Below, piece after piece: positions 55,508-62,832 of a stretch of DNA of 62,832 nucleotides. The stretch's first letter is position 1. Every line of letters begins with the position of its first letter. The notes beneath the pieces were generated by a model. It saw only the letters and a program-made list of their open reading frames with translations, was not told the DNA's origin and searched no databases. This stretch comes from Methanolinea sp. (GTDB lineage Archaea; Halobacteriota; Methanomicrobia; Methanomicrobiales; Methanospirillaceae), in NCBI GenBank assembly GCA_025453675.1, contig JALOPW010000006.1, positions 1-62,832 of the forward strand, read 5' to 3'. Made by a program: the position numbers and the translations under genes.

Positions 55508-56983
55508 TCATACTCTCTTTTCCATTGCCACCAGGCGTGAGATGAAGAACCTGGCCCAGAGGTACGCCACACCGCTTCCCAGGATATTTCCGAGCACTAT
55601 TCCCGCCCAGACGCCGGTTTCGCCATATCCCAGGAGGACGCCCAGGATGAGGACACCGACCGCCACAAAAGCCACGTTCCTGAGAATGTTGATGACAAGC
55701 GAGGTCATCCCCCTGCCGGTTCCCTGGAAGACCGAGAGGGACATCATCCCGGCAGGGATAAAGATGAGCAGGAGGGAGATCACCTGCAGGAAGAGTGCGA
55801 TCCGGGGTGCGATATAGGCCGTGCTCTCGGTATATGCGAATAAATAGGCGAGTTGATTCGCGAAGATAAAGATGACAATGGCCATTCCCCCCGCGATGAT
55901 GGTCCCGAGACGTATCGCATATCGGTGAGCGATCTCCAGGTTCGGGAAATTCCGGCCACCGTATGCAGATCCAATCACTGAAATGAGAGTGGTGCTGATG
56001 GCAATATCCGGGATGACGGCAAACATCACCAGCCTCCAGCCTGACGTATACACCGCGACCGCATCGGTCCCGGCGACCAGGACCAGCACTCCATTGACCA
56101 GGATGCCGATGATGGCCATCAGGAGATACTCGACGCTGGCCGGGAGCCCCACTCTCAGAATATCTCTGGTGGTTTCTCTTTCCGGGATGAATATCCGTGG
56201 CGATATGGCAAGATAGGTATCTTTCTTGACGAAGAACCAGTAGAGGATGACCACTGATACGAGAGCCATGGAGATGACGGTCGCGATCGCAGCCCCTGCT
56301 ATACCGAGACCCGCGCCATAAATGAGCAGGGGGTCGAGGATTACGTTCAGGAGAGATGAGGCCCCCATCGCATACATGGTCCGCCTGGTATCCCCCTCGC
56401 CCCTGAGAATGGCATAGGCGATAGTGTTGAAGAGGATGAACACGGTCCCCGAGAAGACTATCCGCCCGTATTCGGCGGTGAGCGACGTCACCTCGCCCGC
56501 TCCCAGGAGTGCGGCCACGGGTTCGGCGAACAGGACCAGCGGAACGGTCATTACGGCCGAGATGATCAGTGAGATGATGAGGCCATGGCACGCGGCGTTG
56601 TCTGCGCCGGCCCTGTCACCTGACCCAATATGGCGGGCGACCGCTGATGAGACCCCTGCACCGATGCCATTCCCAAGGCCGATGAAGATCATGAAGAGAG
56701 GAGTGATGAACCCCACGGCCGCGAGCGCACCTGCTCCCATTCCCGCCACCCAGACGGCATCCGCCAGGTTGTAGAGGGACATAAGGAGCATGGCCACCAT
56801 CATGTGCCCGGAGAGCTTCCAGATGGCGGTCTTCGGGTCCCCGGTGAGGAGCGAGACGCCCCTGGTGATGGCCCTGGTGTGCGGCTTTTCGGCCTCCGGG
56901 GGGAGGGGATCGACAGGCCCGCTTCTGCGCACTTCAGGATGCGTATCGGGAATGGATATCACCGTGATATATGGTGGGGGCAT
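55508..56983 (-). CDS. MATE-family efflux transporter
   Basis: This is a multidrug/toxin extrusion antiporter of 491 residues with twelve membrane helices in two similar halves. Marks include VWVAGMGAGALAAVGFITPL, GLGNGIGAGVSSAVARHIGS and VINPLL-type positions in ILDPLLIYGAGLGIAGAAIA. YGGRNFPNLEIAHRYAIRLG lies in the second half. The first 45 residues are a soluble tail. It probably exports cationic compounds using Na+ or H+. Confidence 0.93.
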   Translation of the reverse strand: MPPPYITVISIPDTHPEVRRSGPVDPLPPEAEKPHTRAITRGVSLLTGDPKTAIWKLSGHMMVAMLLMSLYNLADAVWVAGMGAGALAAVGFITPLFMIFIGLGNGIGAGVSSAVARHIGSGDRAGADNAACHGLIISLIISAVMTVPLVLFAEPVAALLGAGEVTSLTAEYGRIVFSGTVFILFNTIAYAILRGEGDTRRTMYAMGASSLLNVILDPLLIYGAGLGIAGAAIATVISMALVSVVILYWFFVKKDTYLAISPRIFIPERETTRDILRVGLPASVEYLLMAIIGILVNGVLVLVAGTDAVAVYTSGWRLVMFAVIPDIAISTTLISVIGSAYGGRNFPNLEIAHRYAIRLGTIIAGGMAIVIFIFANQLAYLFAYTESTAYIAPRIALFLQVISLLLIFIPAGMMSLSVFQGTGRGMTSLVINILRNVAFVAVGVLILGVLLGYGETGVWAGIVLGNILGSGVAYLWARFFISRLVAMEKRV

Positions 56984-57206
56984 ATCCCTGCCCCCGGGAG
57001 GAGAACAATGCTCATATATCGGGTTTCGTAAGGCTAATAACTGCCGATGAAAGAAGAGGGCGCTGGTAATACTGTGCTGGTGTGCGAGAGAAGATGCGTA
57101 CTACCCGGAATATGACGCCATCGCCTGGTTCTCTCCACGATGAATGGGTGCACTGTGCCTATGAATGACCGTGAACTTCATCAGATCATCCCTCCACCAG
57201 ATGATC

Positions 57207-57785
57207 ATGCGTGTCGTGGCGTTCAATGGCAGCCCGAGGAAGGGAGGGAACACCGAGCACCTGCTCCGGCATGTCCTCTCCGTGCTTGAAGACAAAGGCG
57301 TAAAGACCGAGCTCGTGCAGGTCGGGGGAGAGAAGGTGCACGGGTGCACTGCCTGCGGGAAATGTTTCGTGAACCAGGACAAAAAATGCGTCTTTGATGA
57401 TGACATCATCAATGACTGCATCGGGAAAATGGTAGCTGCCGATGGGATTCTCATCGGTTCGCCCACCTACTTTGCCGATGTCTCCACCGAGACGAAAGCC
57501 CTCATCGATCGTGCGGGATTCGTGGCGATGGCAAACGAGGGCTTCCTCTCACGGAAGGCGGGTGCGGCGGTGGTGGCTGCCAGGAGGGCTGGTGCGGTCC
57601 ATGCGTTCGATACCATAAACCACTTCTTCGGTATCAGCGGGATGTACACGGTGGGATCGATCTACTGGAACCTTGGTCTCGGCATGAATCCCGGCGACGT
57701 GGAGAAGGATAGCGAAGGCATCAGGACCATGCAGGCCCTGGGGGAGAACATGGCCTGGATACTGAAGAAGATGAAATCGAGATGA
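57207..57785 (+). CDS. iron-sulfur flavoprotein / NADPH-dependent FMN reductase family
   Basis: The 192-residue protein has the FMN loop [20 protein letters not shown] and a compact Cys motif, [20 protein letters not shown]. The Cys motif binds [4Fe-4S] in the Methanosarcina iron-sulfur flavoprotein (Isf) group. [20 protein letters not shown] is the next FMN contact. Such proteins often reduce O2 or H2O2 or pass electrons from ferredoxin. ATG 57201 is an alternative start. Confidence 0.88.
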   Translation: MRVVAFNGSPRKGGNTEHLLRHVLSVLEDKGVKTELVQVGGEKVHGCTACGKCFVNQDKKCVFDDDIINDCIGKMVAADGILIGSPTYFADVSTETKALIDRAGFVAMANEGFLSRKAGAAVVAARRAGAVHAFDTINHFFGISGMYTVGSIYWNLGLGMNPGDVEKDSEGIRTMQALGENMAWILKKMKSR

Positions 57786-57888
57786 ACGGGCTCCTCATGT
57801 CCCTTCCAATGCTCTGGAGGAGAGCCTCCATTTACGATGAAGATCCATCATTCTCCGCCGGTATGCCGGACCCGGGGTGCATGTGCCG

Positions 57889-58422
57889 ATGAAAAGGTAT
57901 TATACTATCCCCGTCCTCCTCCTCACCATCAGCGTCCTCCTTTCAGGATGCCTCACGGGTGAGAGACCCGTCCCGGAACCGGTATGCCCTGATTTCCTGG
58001 AGCCGGCGATCAGGGAAGACCTGCAGCGGTATACCGTTGTTATGTCGTCGTCCCCTGGCATCCCCTTCGGCCCGGACCTTGGTTGGGTCAATGCCTCTGC
58101 CTGCAGCTACCGCTACCGCTGGAAAGCTTCAGATGGTCTCTTCCTCGATTGGGAACCTCCGGGATTCCAGGTGCAGGAAGTGGGGGCAACATTCACCCGC
58201 GAGTATGGGAAAGTCTACTGGACATGGAAGGATCAGGGGATACAGGGAAAGAATGTGACGATCACCCTGGAAGTGCTCGACCCTGCAGGGGTGCGTGTGC
58301 TCGGAAGGGCCGAGCGGGAGATATCCTGGGATGGTGAGTATGCGATAGTCCAGCCGAACGAGAATGCCATTGGAGAGTGCAGGTTCTCACCTTTCGGAGA
58401 GGAAAAGAAGACAATGGAGTGA
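57889..58422 (+). CDS. small lipoprotein of unknown function
   Basis: From ATG 57889 the protein has 177 residues, with signal RYYTIPVLLLTISVLLSGC (lipobox LSGC). A soluble domain of about 150 residues follows, rich in Trp/Tyr (SYRYRWKASDGLFLDWEPPG, EYGKVYWTWKDQGIQ) with an apparent beta-sandwich character. It resembles proteins annotated only as hypothetical in methanogens. It lies apart from its neighbours. Confidence 0.75.
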   Translation: MKRYYTIPVLLLTISVLLSGCLTGERPVPEPVCPDFLEPAIREDLQRYTVVMSSSPGIPFGPDLGWVNASACSYRYRWKASDGLFLDWEPPGFQVQEVGATFTREYGKVYWTWKDQGIQGKNVTITLEVLDPAGVRVLGRAEREISWDGEYAIVQPNENAIGECRFSPFGEEKKTME

Positions 58423-58429
58423 GGAATCC

Positions 58430-58771
58430 TTAATGGTGTCCGGGTGAGGAGACCGGCGGGGCCGATGTGCGTGCTGAGAACAGCATCTCTTTGAGGCGCT
58501 CGAAATCCCCGTCTTCTGCATCCACCTCAATCAGCATCGGTCCGAAGCACGGTTTTACAAAGGGCATCAGGATCTTCTTCTTCTTCCGCTTAAATCCCAT
58601 TGTTGCGGGGCCTGGAAGAAGTATGGTGATCCCCCTGAACTCAAAATCCGGTGGGATCTCATACCATTCGGAACACGCATCCCGGACATACTCATTGACC
58701 TTCTCCATGGTTGTATCTTTGAGGAGGATCTTTGCCACCAGCTTGTTGATGCACCGTGCCGAGGCTGCCAT
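58430..58771 (-). CDS. hypothetical protein
   Basis: From ATG 58771 the protein has 113 residues. SARCINKLVAKILLKDTTME and CSEWYEIPPDFEFRGITILL precede GPATMGFKRKKKKILMPFVK and CFGPMLIEVDAEDGDFERLK. The basic KRKKKK stretch suggests nucleic-acid or membrane contact. Composition and codon use look real. The gene follows the DUF155-like gene on the same strand after 99 nt and might belong with it. No family recognised. Confidence 0.65.
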   Translation of the reverse strand: MAASARCINKLVAKILLKDTTMEKVNEYVRDACSEWYEIPPDFEFRGITILLPGPATMGFKRKKKKILMPFVKPCFGPMLIEVDAEDGDFERLKEMLFSARTSAPPVSSPGHH

Positions 58772-58870
58772 GCCAGATCGGTGAACCCGAACAGATAATA
58801 AAATCAACGAAGGGGGAACAGACCTTCGGACCACCGCATTCGAACCATACACGGTCCAGGGTTCGCCCTC

Positions 58871-59935
58871 TCAATGCCCTGGGAGAGGGATGATGAATAT
58901 GAAAATCTCAAAGGCGATCAGGAGAATCACAATCCACTCCAGGAAATGGGCATGCTGTACATTCACCTCTTCATAGAGCATGCGGTAGGTCTCCCTGATG
59001 GTGCCGAGCTTCCGGTTGACACTGTCGGTCCACTGGCCGCTGCGAAGTACCTGGAGTGCAGCAGCATAGACCCGTGCGTAGTATACGTCCTCGGTGACCT
59101 TGATGAAGTTGTTGATACCCTCGATGATCTCTGAGACCTCCGCCTGTTCGCTCATCAGCTGCTTCATCAGTGCCCGGTACTGGAAGGTCCGGGAGATCCA
59201 CCACTGTCGTTCTGCATTCTCGATATCATCGTACATCTTCTCCATCTGACGCGAGAGTTCCCGTTCATAAAAACGCAGTTCCAGGACCTGGACGGCAGCG
59301 AACTCGGTCAGCTCGATGAGGTCAAGGGGCGGTTCGGGGGAGAAGAGTATGGCTCCACTCCAGGAGAGTATGGCCTTCTCGTCCAGATAGTAACTGAAGG
59401 TATGGCGGAGTGTCTCTTTCCGTATGTCAGGGGAGAATTCAGCCTGCTCCCCGAGGAGGATTGCCACCTGATCGATCCCCGGGTCCTGCCGGTCGGCGAG
59501 GTAGAGCGTATAGTCGTCATAGAACCTGCAATCCAGTGGACGGACCCCGATATGAGGGGTCACGATGCCCAGGAGTTCGGCAAGAGTGTTCTCAAAATGG
59601 GGAGAGAGCCCCTCATGGCCGGCAAAAAAGAGCGCCATCTCCTCAAGTGCCGATGCCGGCGCGTCCATCTCCTCCAGGCGGAGACATATGCTTACCGCTC
59701 CAAAGTCAAAGACCCTGGCCATGGCCGCGAGGGGGAGGGTGCCCCGCGGCGTCAGTGCCTCTGCACCCTGGAGCCGGATAAGGAGAGGAGGCTCTTCGAT
59801 GGTGATAGAAGTGGGCCGGACCCGGTGGAACCGTGAACGCGAGGTCGGCATCCCCGCTGCCAGGTTTCGTTCCAGGGACCGGAGGTCGATCTCTTCCCCG
59901 ATATCATACATCCGGTAGAAACGGATGGCGTACAT
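58871..59935 (-). CDS. RMD1/DUF155-like membrane-anchored protein
   Basis: The 354-residue protein is mainly soluble with one C-terminal membrane helix (FLEWIVILLIAFEIFIFIIP, about 332-351). Long helices precede it (QYRALMKQLMSEQAEVSEII, DSVNRKLGTIRETYRMLYEE). The pattern of a mixed domain, two long helices and a final LEWI-x-LIA helix is that of DUF155/RMD1, known from eukaryotic mitochondria and some bacteria. The function is unknown. The similarity is clearest in the last 100 residues. Confidence 0.72.
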   Translation of the reverse strand: MYAIRFYRMYDIGEEIDLRSLERNLAAGMPTSRSRFHRVRPTSITIEEPPLLIRLQGAEALTPRGTLPLAAMARVFDFGAVSICLRLEEMDAPASALEEMALFFAGHEGLSPHFENTLAELLGIVTPHIGVRPLDCRFYDDYTLYLADRQDPGIDQVAILLGEQAEFSPDIRKETLRHTFSYYLDEKAILSWSGAILFSPEPPLDLIELTEFAAVQVLELRFYERELSRQMEKMYDDIENAERQWWISRTFQYRALMKQLMSEQAEVSEIIEGINNFIKVTEDVYYARVYAAALQVLRSGQWTDSVNRKLGTIRETYRMLYEEVNVQHAHFLEWIVILLIAFEIFIFIIPLPGH

Positions 59936-60077
59936 GGCAAAGCGTGCTCCCTGTCAGGAGAGTGTGCACTGCGAAAGACGATAAGGGTTTGTCGCACCAT
60001 ACACCCGGGCAGAGCGGAGTGGTTGTTTCAATGTTTCCTCCAATGTTCGGTGCAGGATGCACATGTCATGAGTTCCG

Positions 60078-60287
60078 AAAAAAATCATATGATCTCTTCG
60101 GGAAACAGGTATACACACTCATGAAACGCACATGAGACTGTCGGGTCACATGCCCACCTGACGAAAACCGCGGATGCGGTATTCATACCAACACACTATG
60201 AACTCCTTTCAGGATTTCGGACATACATCATGAAAATGTCGACGCCATTTTCATTAGAAAATGGCAAAGCAGTTTCATATCAAAATG
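60078..60287 (-). repeat. dispersed palindromic repeat, locus 4 (degenerate)
   Basis: From left to right: module E (near 60085-60105), module C (60121-60160), module B with two arm mismatches (60161-60186), module D (complement; about 60190-60228), one degenerate A hairpin (60230-60254, ATGAAAATG arm) and a further degraded A (about 60256-60280). The order E-C-B-D-A is close to the mirror image of locus 1. It fills most of the gap 59936-60414. Confidence 0.8.
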
Positions 60288-60414
60288 AGACTGGCACCTC
60301 ATGCGCTGGCAGATCCCTGCCATGACAATGACGGATGGGATCTCTCTTCAGGATACGGTTCTTCCTGTTATGGATACTGTATCATTTTTGAGATCAACTG
60401 CGAAACCTTCTGTA

Positions 60415-61008
60415 ATGGCAGCTTACTGCGTCATGTGCACCACGAAATCATGGAAGTATCCCCTTGCAGCAGGAACTCTCTCAATCCTCCTCGGGGTGCT
60501 CCTCTTCCTCGAGCCTGCGCTTTCTCTCCGGCTATTTCTCTACTCCCTCGGGATCATCGCCGTGGTGATTGCAGCGGTCATCCTTGCCGGGGCTGCATTC
60601 TTCTCCCGGGGGAGTGGCCCGCTCGCCCCACTGCTGCTGGTGATTGGCATCCTGGTGCTTGCTATGGGAGTGACAGCTTTCATCAACCCGGGTCTCCTTG
60701 GGGGGGTCATGGCAGTAATTGCCGCGGCAGTCCTGATCGTGGGAGGGCTCGGGATGGCATGCACAGGGGTGTTCCAGGGCGAGACTCTCCCCCGCAGGTT
60801 ACTGATGGCGCTCGGGGGTATTATCCTCGCCATCCTCGGATTCATGGTCCTCTTCCATACCGCGTTCACCACGGTCCTGATCGTGCGGCTGCTCGGGCTC
60901 TTTTTCCTGGTTGCAGGCGTAGTATCAGTGGCAGGGGCGGTGGTGCTCTGGTGGCAGGGAAGGTCGTGCCAGCCCGGATGGATAGATGCAGAACTCGTGG
61001 AGAAATAA
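60415..61008 (+). CDS. HdeD/DUF308-like membrane protein
   Basis: The protein has about 197 residues and six hydrophobic helices in an internally repeated pattern (YPLAAGTLSILLGVLLFLEP, GLLGGVMAVIAAAVLIVGGL, LMALGGIILAILGFMVLF). This is typical of the HdeD/DUF308 family found in acid-stress proteins of bacteria. The role in archaea is unknown. ATG 60415 is the chosen start; the frame is open to 60301 and ATG 60433 is another choice. Confidence 0.78.
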   Translation: MAAYCVMCTTKSWKYPLAAGTLSILLGVLLFLEPALSLRLFLYSLGIIAVVIAAVILAGAAFFSRGSGPLAPLLLVIGILVLAMGVTAFINPGLLGGVMAVIAAAVLIVGGLGMACTGVFQGETLPRRLLMALGGIILAILGFMVLFHTAFTTVLIVRLLGLFFLVAGVVSVAGAVVLWWQGRSCQPGWIDAELVEK

Positions 61009-61047
61009 ACCTGCACAGATGATGGACATACTCCTGTTTCCATACCC

Positions 61048-61734
61048 TCAGAGCGGGCACACCTTGATGCACATCCCGCACCGGAGACCCCCGAGCTCCC
61101 GGAACATGTAGTCGGCGCATGCCTCCCGGTTGATGGTGCCGTCATCTGAAAGTGCCTTCGCAGGGCAGATGTCGATACATTTTTTGCACCCCTTACAGGA
61201 TGGGTGGTGGAAACCGGATGCATGGGGATTTCCAGCTTCAAGCGGTGCATCGGTGAGGATGCCGGTCATCCGCAGCCGGGCACCGAAGTCAGGGTGTATT
61301 AGAAGGTGGTTATGCCCAAACGATCCAAGCCCGGCGTGATATGCGGCATACTTGAGGGAGAGATCGGCCTTCAGGGTTTCCCGGTCTGCATACCAGTACC
61401 CGAATTCGCTTCCCTCCGTCGGTACGATGGAGGCCAGGTACCCCTCTCTCTCTATCTGCCGGGCCAGTGAGAAGGCGATTACCCGCAGGGTCGCAGTCCC
61501 GGCCATCAGGGTGTTGGTGTACTCTCCCCTCCCCCCGGGCAGGGTGGCAAAGGCACCGCGAGGGATGGATACCCCGAGGAGGAGGACTACAGAGATTTCA
61601 GGCATGATCTCCTGGGGGCGGTTCCCCGTGTAGTCAGGTCGGAGAAAACAGGATGCATCAGCCACCCCAAAGAGATCCGTGCCTTTTTGGAAGGCTGCAT
61701 CCCTCAGGTTTCCGGTCAGGGAGTACCTGCTCAT
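61048..61734 (-). CDS. QueG-like 4Fe-4S protein, ferredoxin-type
   Basis: The protein is about 228 residues from ATG 61734. The C-terminal [4Fe-4S] motifs are CKGCKKCIDICP (about 178-189) and CADYMFRELGGLRCGMCIKV (about 206-225). The upstream part, RETLKADLSLKYAAYHAGLG then SFGHNHLLIHPDFGARLRM, matches the epoxyqueuosine-reductase-like COG1600 family. True QueG needs a cobalamin domain, and this protein is shorter, so the exact reaction is unknown. A longer frame to 61827 has no better start. Confidence 0.83.
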   Translation of the reverse strand: MSRYSLTGNLRDAAFQKGTDLFGVADASCFLRPDYTGNRPQEIMPEISVVLLLGVSIPRGAFATLPGGRGEYTNTLMAGTATLRVIAFSLARQIEREGYLASIVPTEGSEFGYWYADRETLKADLSLKYAAYHAGLGSFGHNHLLIHPDFGARLRMTGILTDAPLEAGNPHASGFHHPSCKGCKKCIDICPAKALSDDGTINREACADYMFRELGGLRCGMCIKVCPL

Positions 61735-61875
61735 ATGCAGAAGAGCATGGTATCCAGGAGGTATTAGGGTGTTCGGAACGTGGGAGCGCGCATGAGGGGC
61801 AATGGGCATTCTATTCCACCCGTTCAATCCGGCACTCTCCCGGAGCCAGAATAGCGTTCTCTCCCTGTCTCGTGT

Positions 61876-62244
61876 TCAGCTCCTTCTCAACAGCCTTCGG
61901 GCACCATTCGAGACCAGAAATGCCGAGCCGAGGACCCAGACGCCAAAGAAGTCTTTCACCACAAAAAAGAGGGTCTTGTCGGGAAACTGGGCGTCCCGAA
62001 CATTTCGGAGGGAGAAGAACGCAAGGAACAACCAGACGACCGCGACAAACGACTGTGCAATAACGGAGATCCAGAGGCCAAGCGACGCAAAGATGGAACT
62101 GATGCAGAACAGGAGTACGCTTGTCAAGCTTGCGGAAAAGAAATTGACCACGGCGCCACGGTTCATCGTATCCAGCAGCTGCGGGATGAGCAGCACCCCT
62201 GCGAGGAATATGAAGCTCGTGAGTGCCAGGTCCTGCCAGTTCAT
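61876..62244 (-). CDS. small membrane protein, hypothetical
   Basis: From ATG 62244 the protein has 122 residues. Hydrophobic helices appear at LALTSFIFLAGVLLIPQLLD, ASLTSVLLFCISSIFASLGL, VIAQSFVAVVWLFLAFFSL and TLFFVVKDFFGVWVLGSAF. No family was recognised. It lies upstream of the QueG-like gene on the same strand with a gap of about 140 nt. Confidence 0.6.
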   Translation of the reverse strand: MNWQDLALTSFIFLAGVLLIPQLLDTMNRGAVVNFFSASLTSVLLFCISSIFASLGLWISVIAQSFVAVVWLFLAFFSLRNVRDAQFPDKTLFFVVKDFFGVWVLGSAFLVSNGARRLLRRS

Positions 62245-62790
62245 GCGTAACCACCCCGTGGGGATTCCTCCAGGGATACCCCATTCTGCTGGAGATAATC
62301 GACGGCAATGCATATGAAAAGATACATCCATCTACCCCCATCCGGGAGAATATGCCACACGATCGCAGCGCTGGGAGCGGTCGGAACCCCATCACCTCCC
62401 CCATCCGGGAGGACGGTCGATCAGAGGTGCCGCGGGATTTTTATCAGGCACTATGCCATTGACCAGGCATCCCTCCCCTGACAGGTTGAAAAGGTTTAGG
62501 CATACCAGGTAATGGACAACTGCCTGGCTTTTTGAATACCGGGAAGAAAAGGCGATGAATGTCCCTATGGCTCCCATTCACCTCAGCTGCTCTCGAAAAG
62601 GCGGAGAATGGCCCGGTCGTTCTCCTCTGAAGAGTACAGTCAACGGTTTTTGATGTATGAGAAAAAGAATGATTCCGGAATTGATAAGTTCCACTCCCGG
62701 ATCACCCTTGAATTTCACATGCTGCAGGTATCATTCTGATCGACTACCTTATGCCTGAATATGAATACATTGTTTAGGGCCATATCTAAA
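62245..62790. other. gap without a recognisable gene
   Basis: This 546-nt stretch has no frame with clear protein character. The AT-rich 3' part probably contains the promoter of the tRNA that follows. Confidence 0.45.
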
Positions 62791-62832
62791 GCGAGGGTAT
62801 CTAAGCCAGGCCAAAAGAGCCGGACTTAAGAT
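62791..62832 (+). tRNA. tRNA-Leu, 5' part (anticodon TAA)
   Basis: The sequence starts GCGAGGGTATCTAAGCCAGG, the typical leucine acceptor stem and D-arm. The anticodon region CCGGACTTAAGAT then ends at the window edge. The loop CTTAAGA gives anticodon TAA. Only the first 42 nt are present, so the T-arm is not seen. Leu tRNAs of methanogens share this 5' sequence closely. Confidence 0.82.

Noticed and set aside
55488-56591. Long minus frame inside the MATE gene
   Set aside because: It is the +1 shadow of the transporter, with His/Arg-rich nonsense composition, while the true frame has twelve membrane helices.
14876-60287. CRISPR array made from the repeated hairpins
   Set aside because: Copies are far apart, differ in module order, and have no regular spacers or cas genes.

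Overview
The window looks like chromosomal DNA of a hydrogenotrophic methanogenic archaeon, most likely of the order Methanomicrobiales. The evidence is archaeal-only machinery: GatDE beside GatCAB, geranylgeranylglyceryl-phosphate synthase, L10e, archaeal-type ThrRS and FmdE. Other signs are an incomplete TCA branch leading to 2-oxoglutarate, PAS-rich histidine kinases with the RHD H-box common in these methanogens, TATA-type promoters, and moderately high GC genes separated by AT-rich gaps. Functional calls come from reading motifs and family resemblance; no search was run.

Layout. 1-4071 (minus): gatE (cut by the window edge), gatD and argH, preceded by an XRE-type regulator. 4263-7077 (plus): a nitrate/sulfonate/taurine-type ABC importer whose binding protein has its two halves in swapped order. 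7131-7667: L10e. 7869-13900 (plus): an eight-gene operon, fumarase alpha/beta, 2-oxoglutarate:ferredoxin oxidoreductase D-A-B-C and succinyl-CoA synthetase beta/alpha. All seven gene junctions are 4-nt NTGA overlaps. 13996-24620: a zinc-ribbon protein, a large repeat locus, a histidine kinase fused to a GNAT domain, flavodoxin plus a frameshifted ArsR regulator, a Cache histidine kinase, MsrA, a DUF3795 protein, a CBS protein, a tiny DUF1059 gene and a methyltransferase. 24747-36875 (mostly minus): a YkgJ protein, ThrRS, dCTP deaminase, a double-Cache lipoprotein and a cupin, then the operon gatC-gatA-gatB-topA-GGGP synthase-trmJ.

37456-45176: an asparagine-synthase-like protein, a pilin-LamG protein, an orphan MazF-like protein, dCMP deaminase, a lipoprotein joining a periplasmic binding domain to a Cache domain, an MBL hydrolase and a UbiA prenyltransferase. 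45340-47873 (plus): a compact candidate sulfur-trafficking operon with two half-size YeeE/YedE proteins, a triple DsrE-type fusion and a TusA-like protein. 48017-62832: a six-PAS hybrid kinase, a K+-channel-like protein fused to an ECF-S-like membrane domain, FmdE, PspC, a second YkgJ protein, UPF0114, MATE, an iron-sulfur flavoprotein, a DUF155-like protein, DUF308, a QueG-like ferredoxin protein, and the 5' part of a tRNA-Leu at the right edge.

A family of palindromic intergenic repeats occurs at four places (about 14876-15420, 23142-23275, 28805-28885 and 60078-60287). No transposase, CRISPR array, rRNA or prophage was seen. The best candidates for new biology are the circularly permuted binding protein, the YeeE/triple-DsrE/TusA-like module, the kinase-GNAT fusion with a changed H-box, and the channel-ECF-S fusion.
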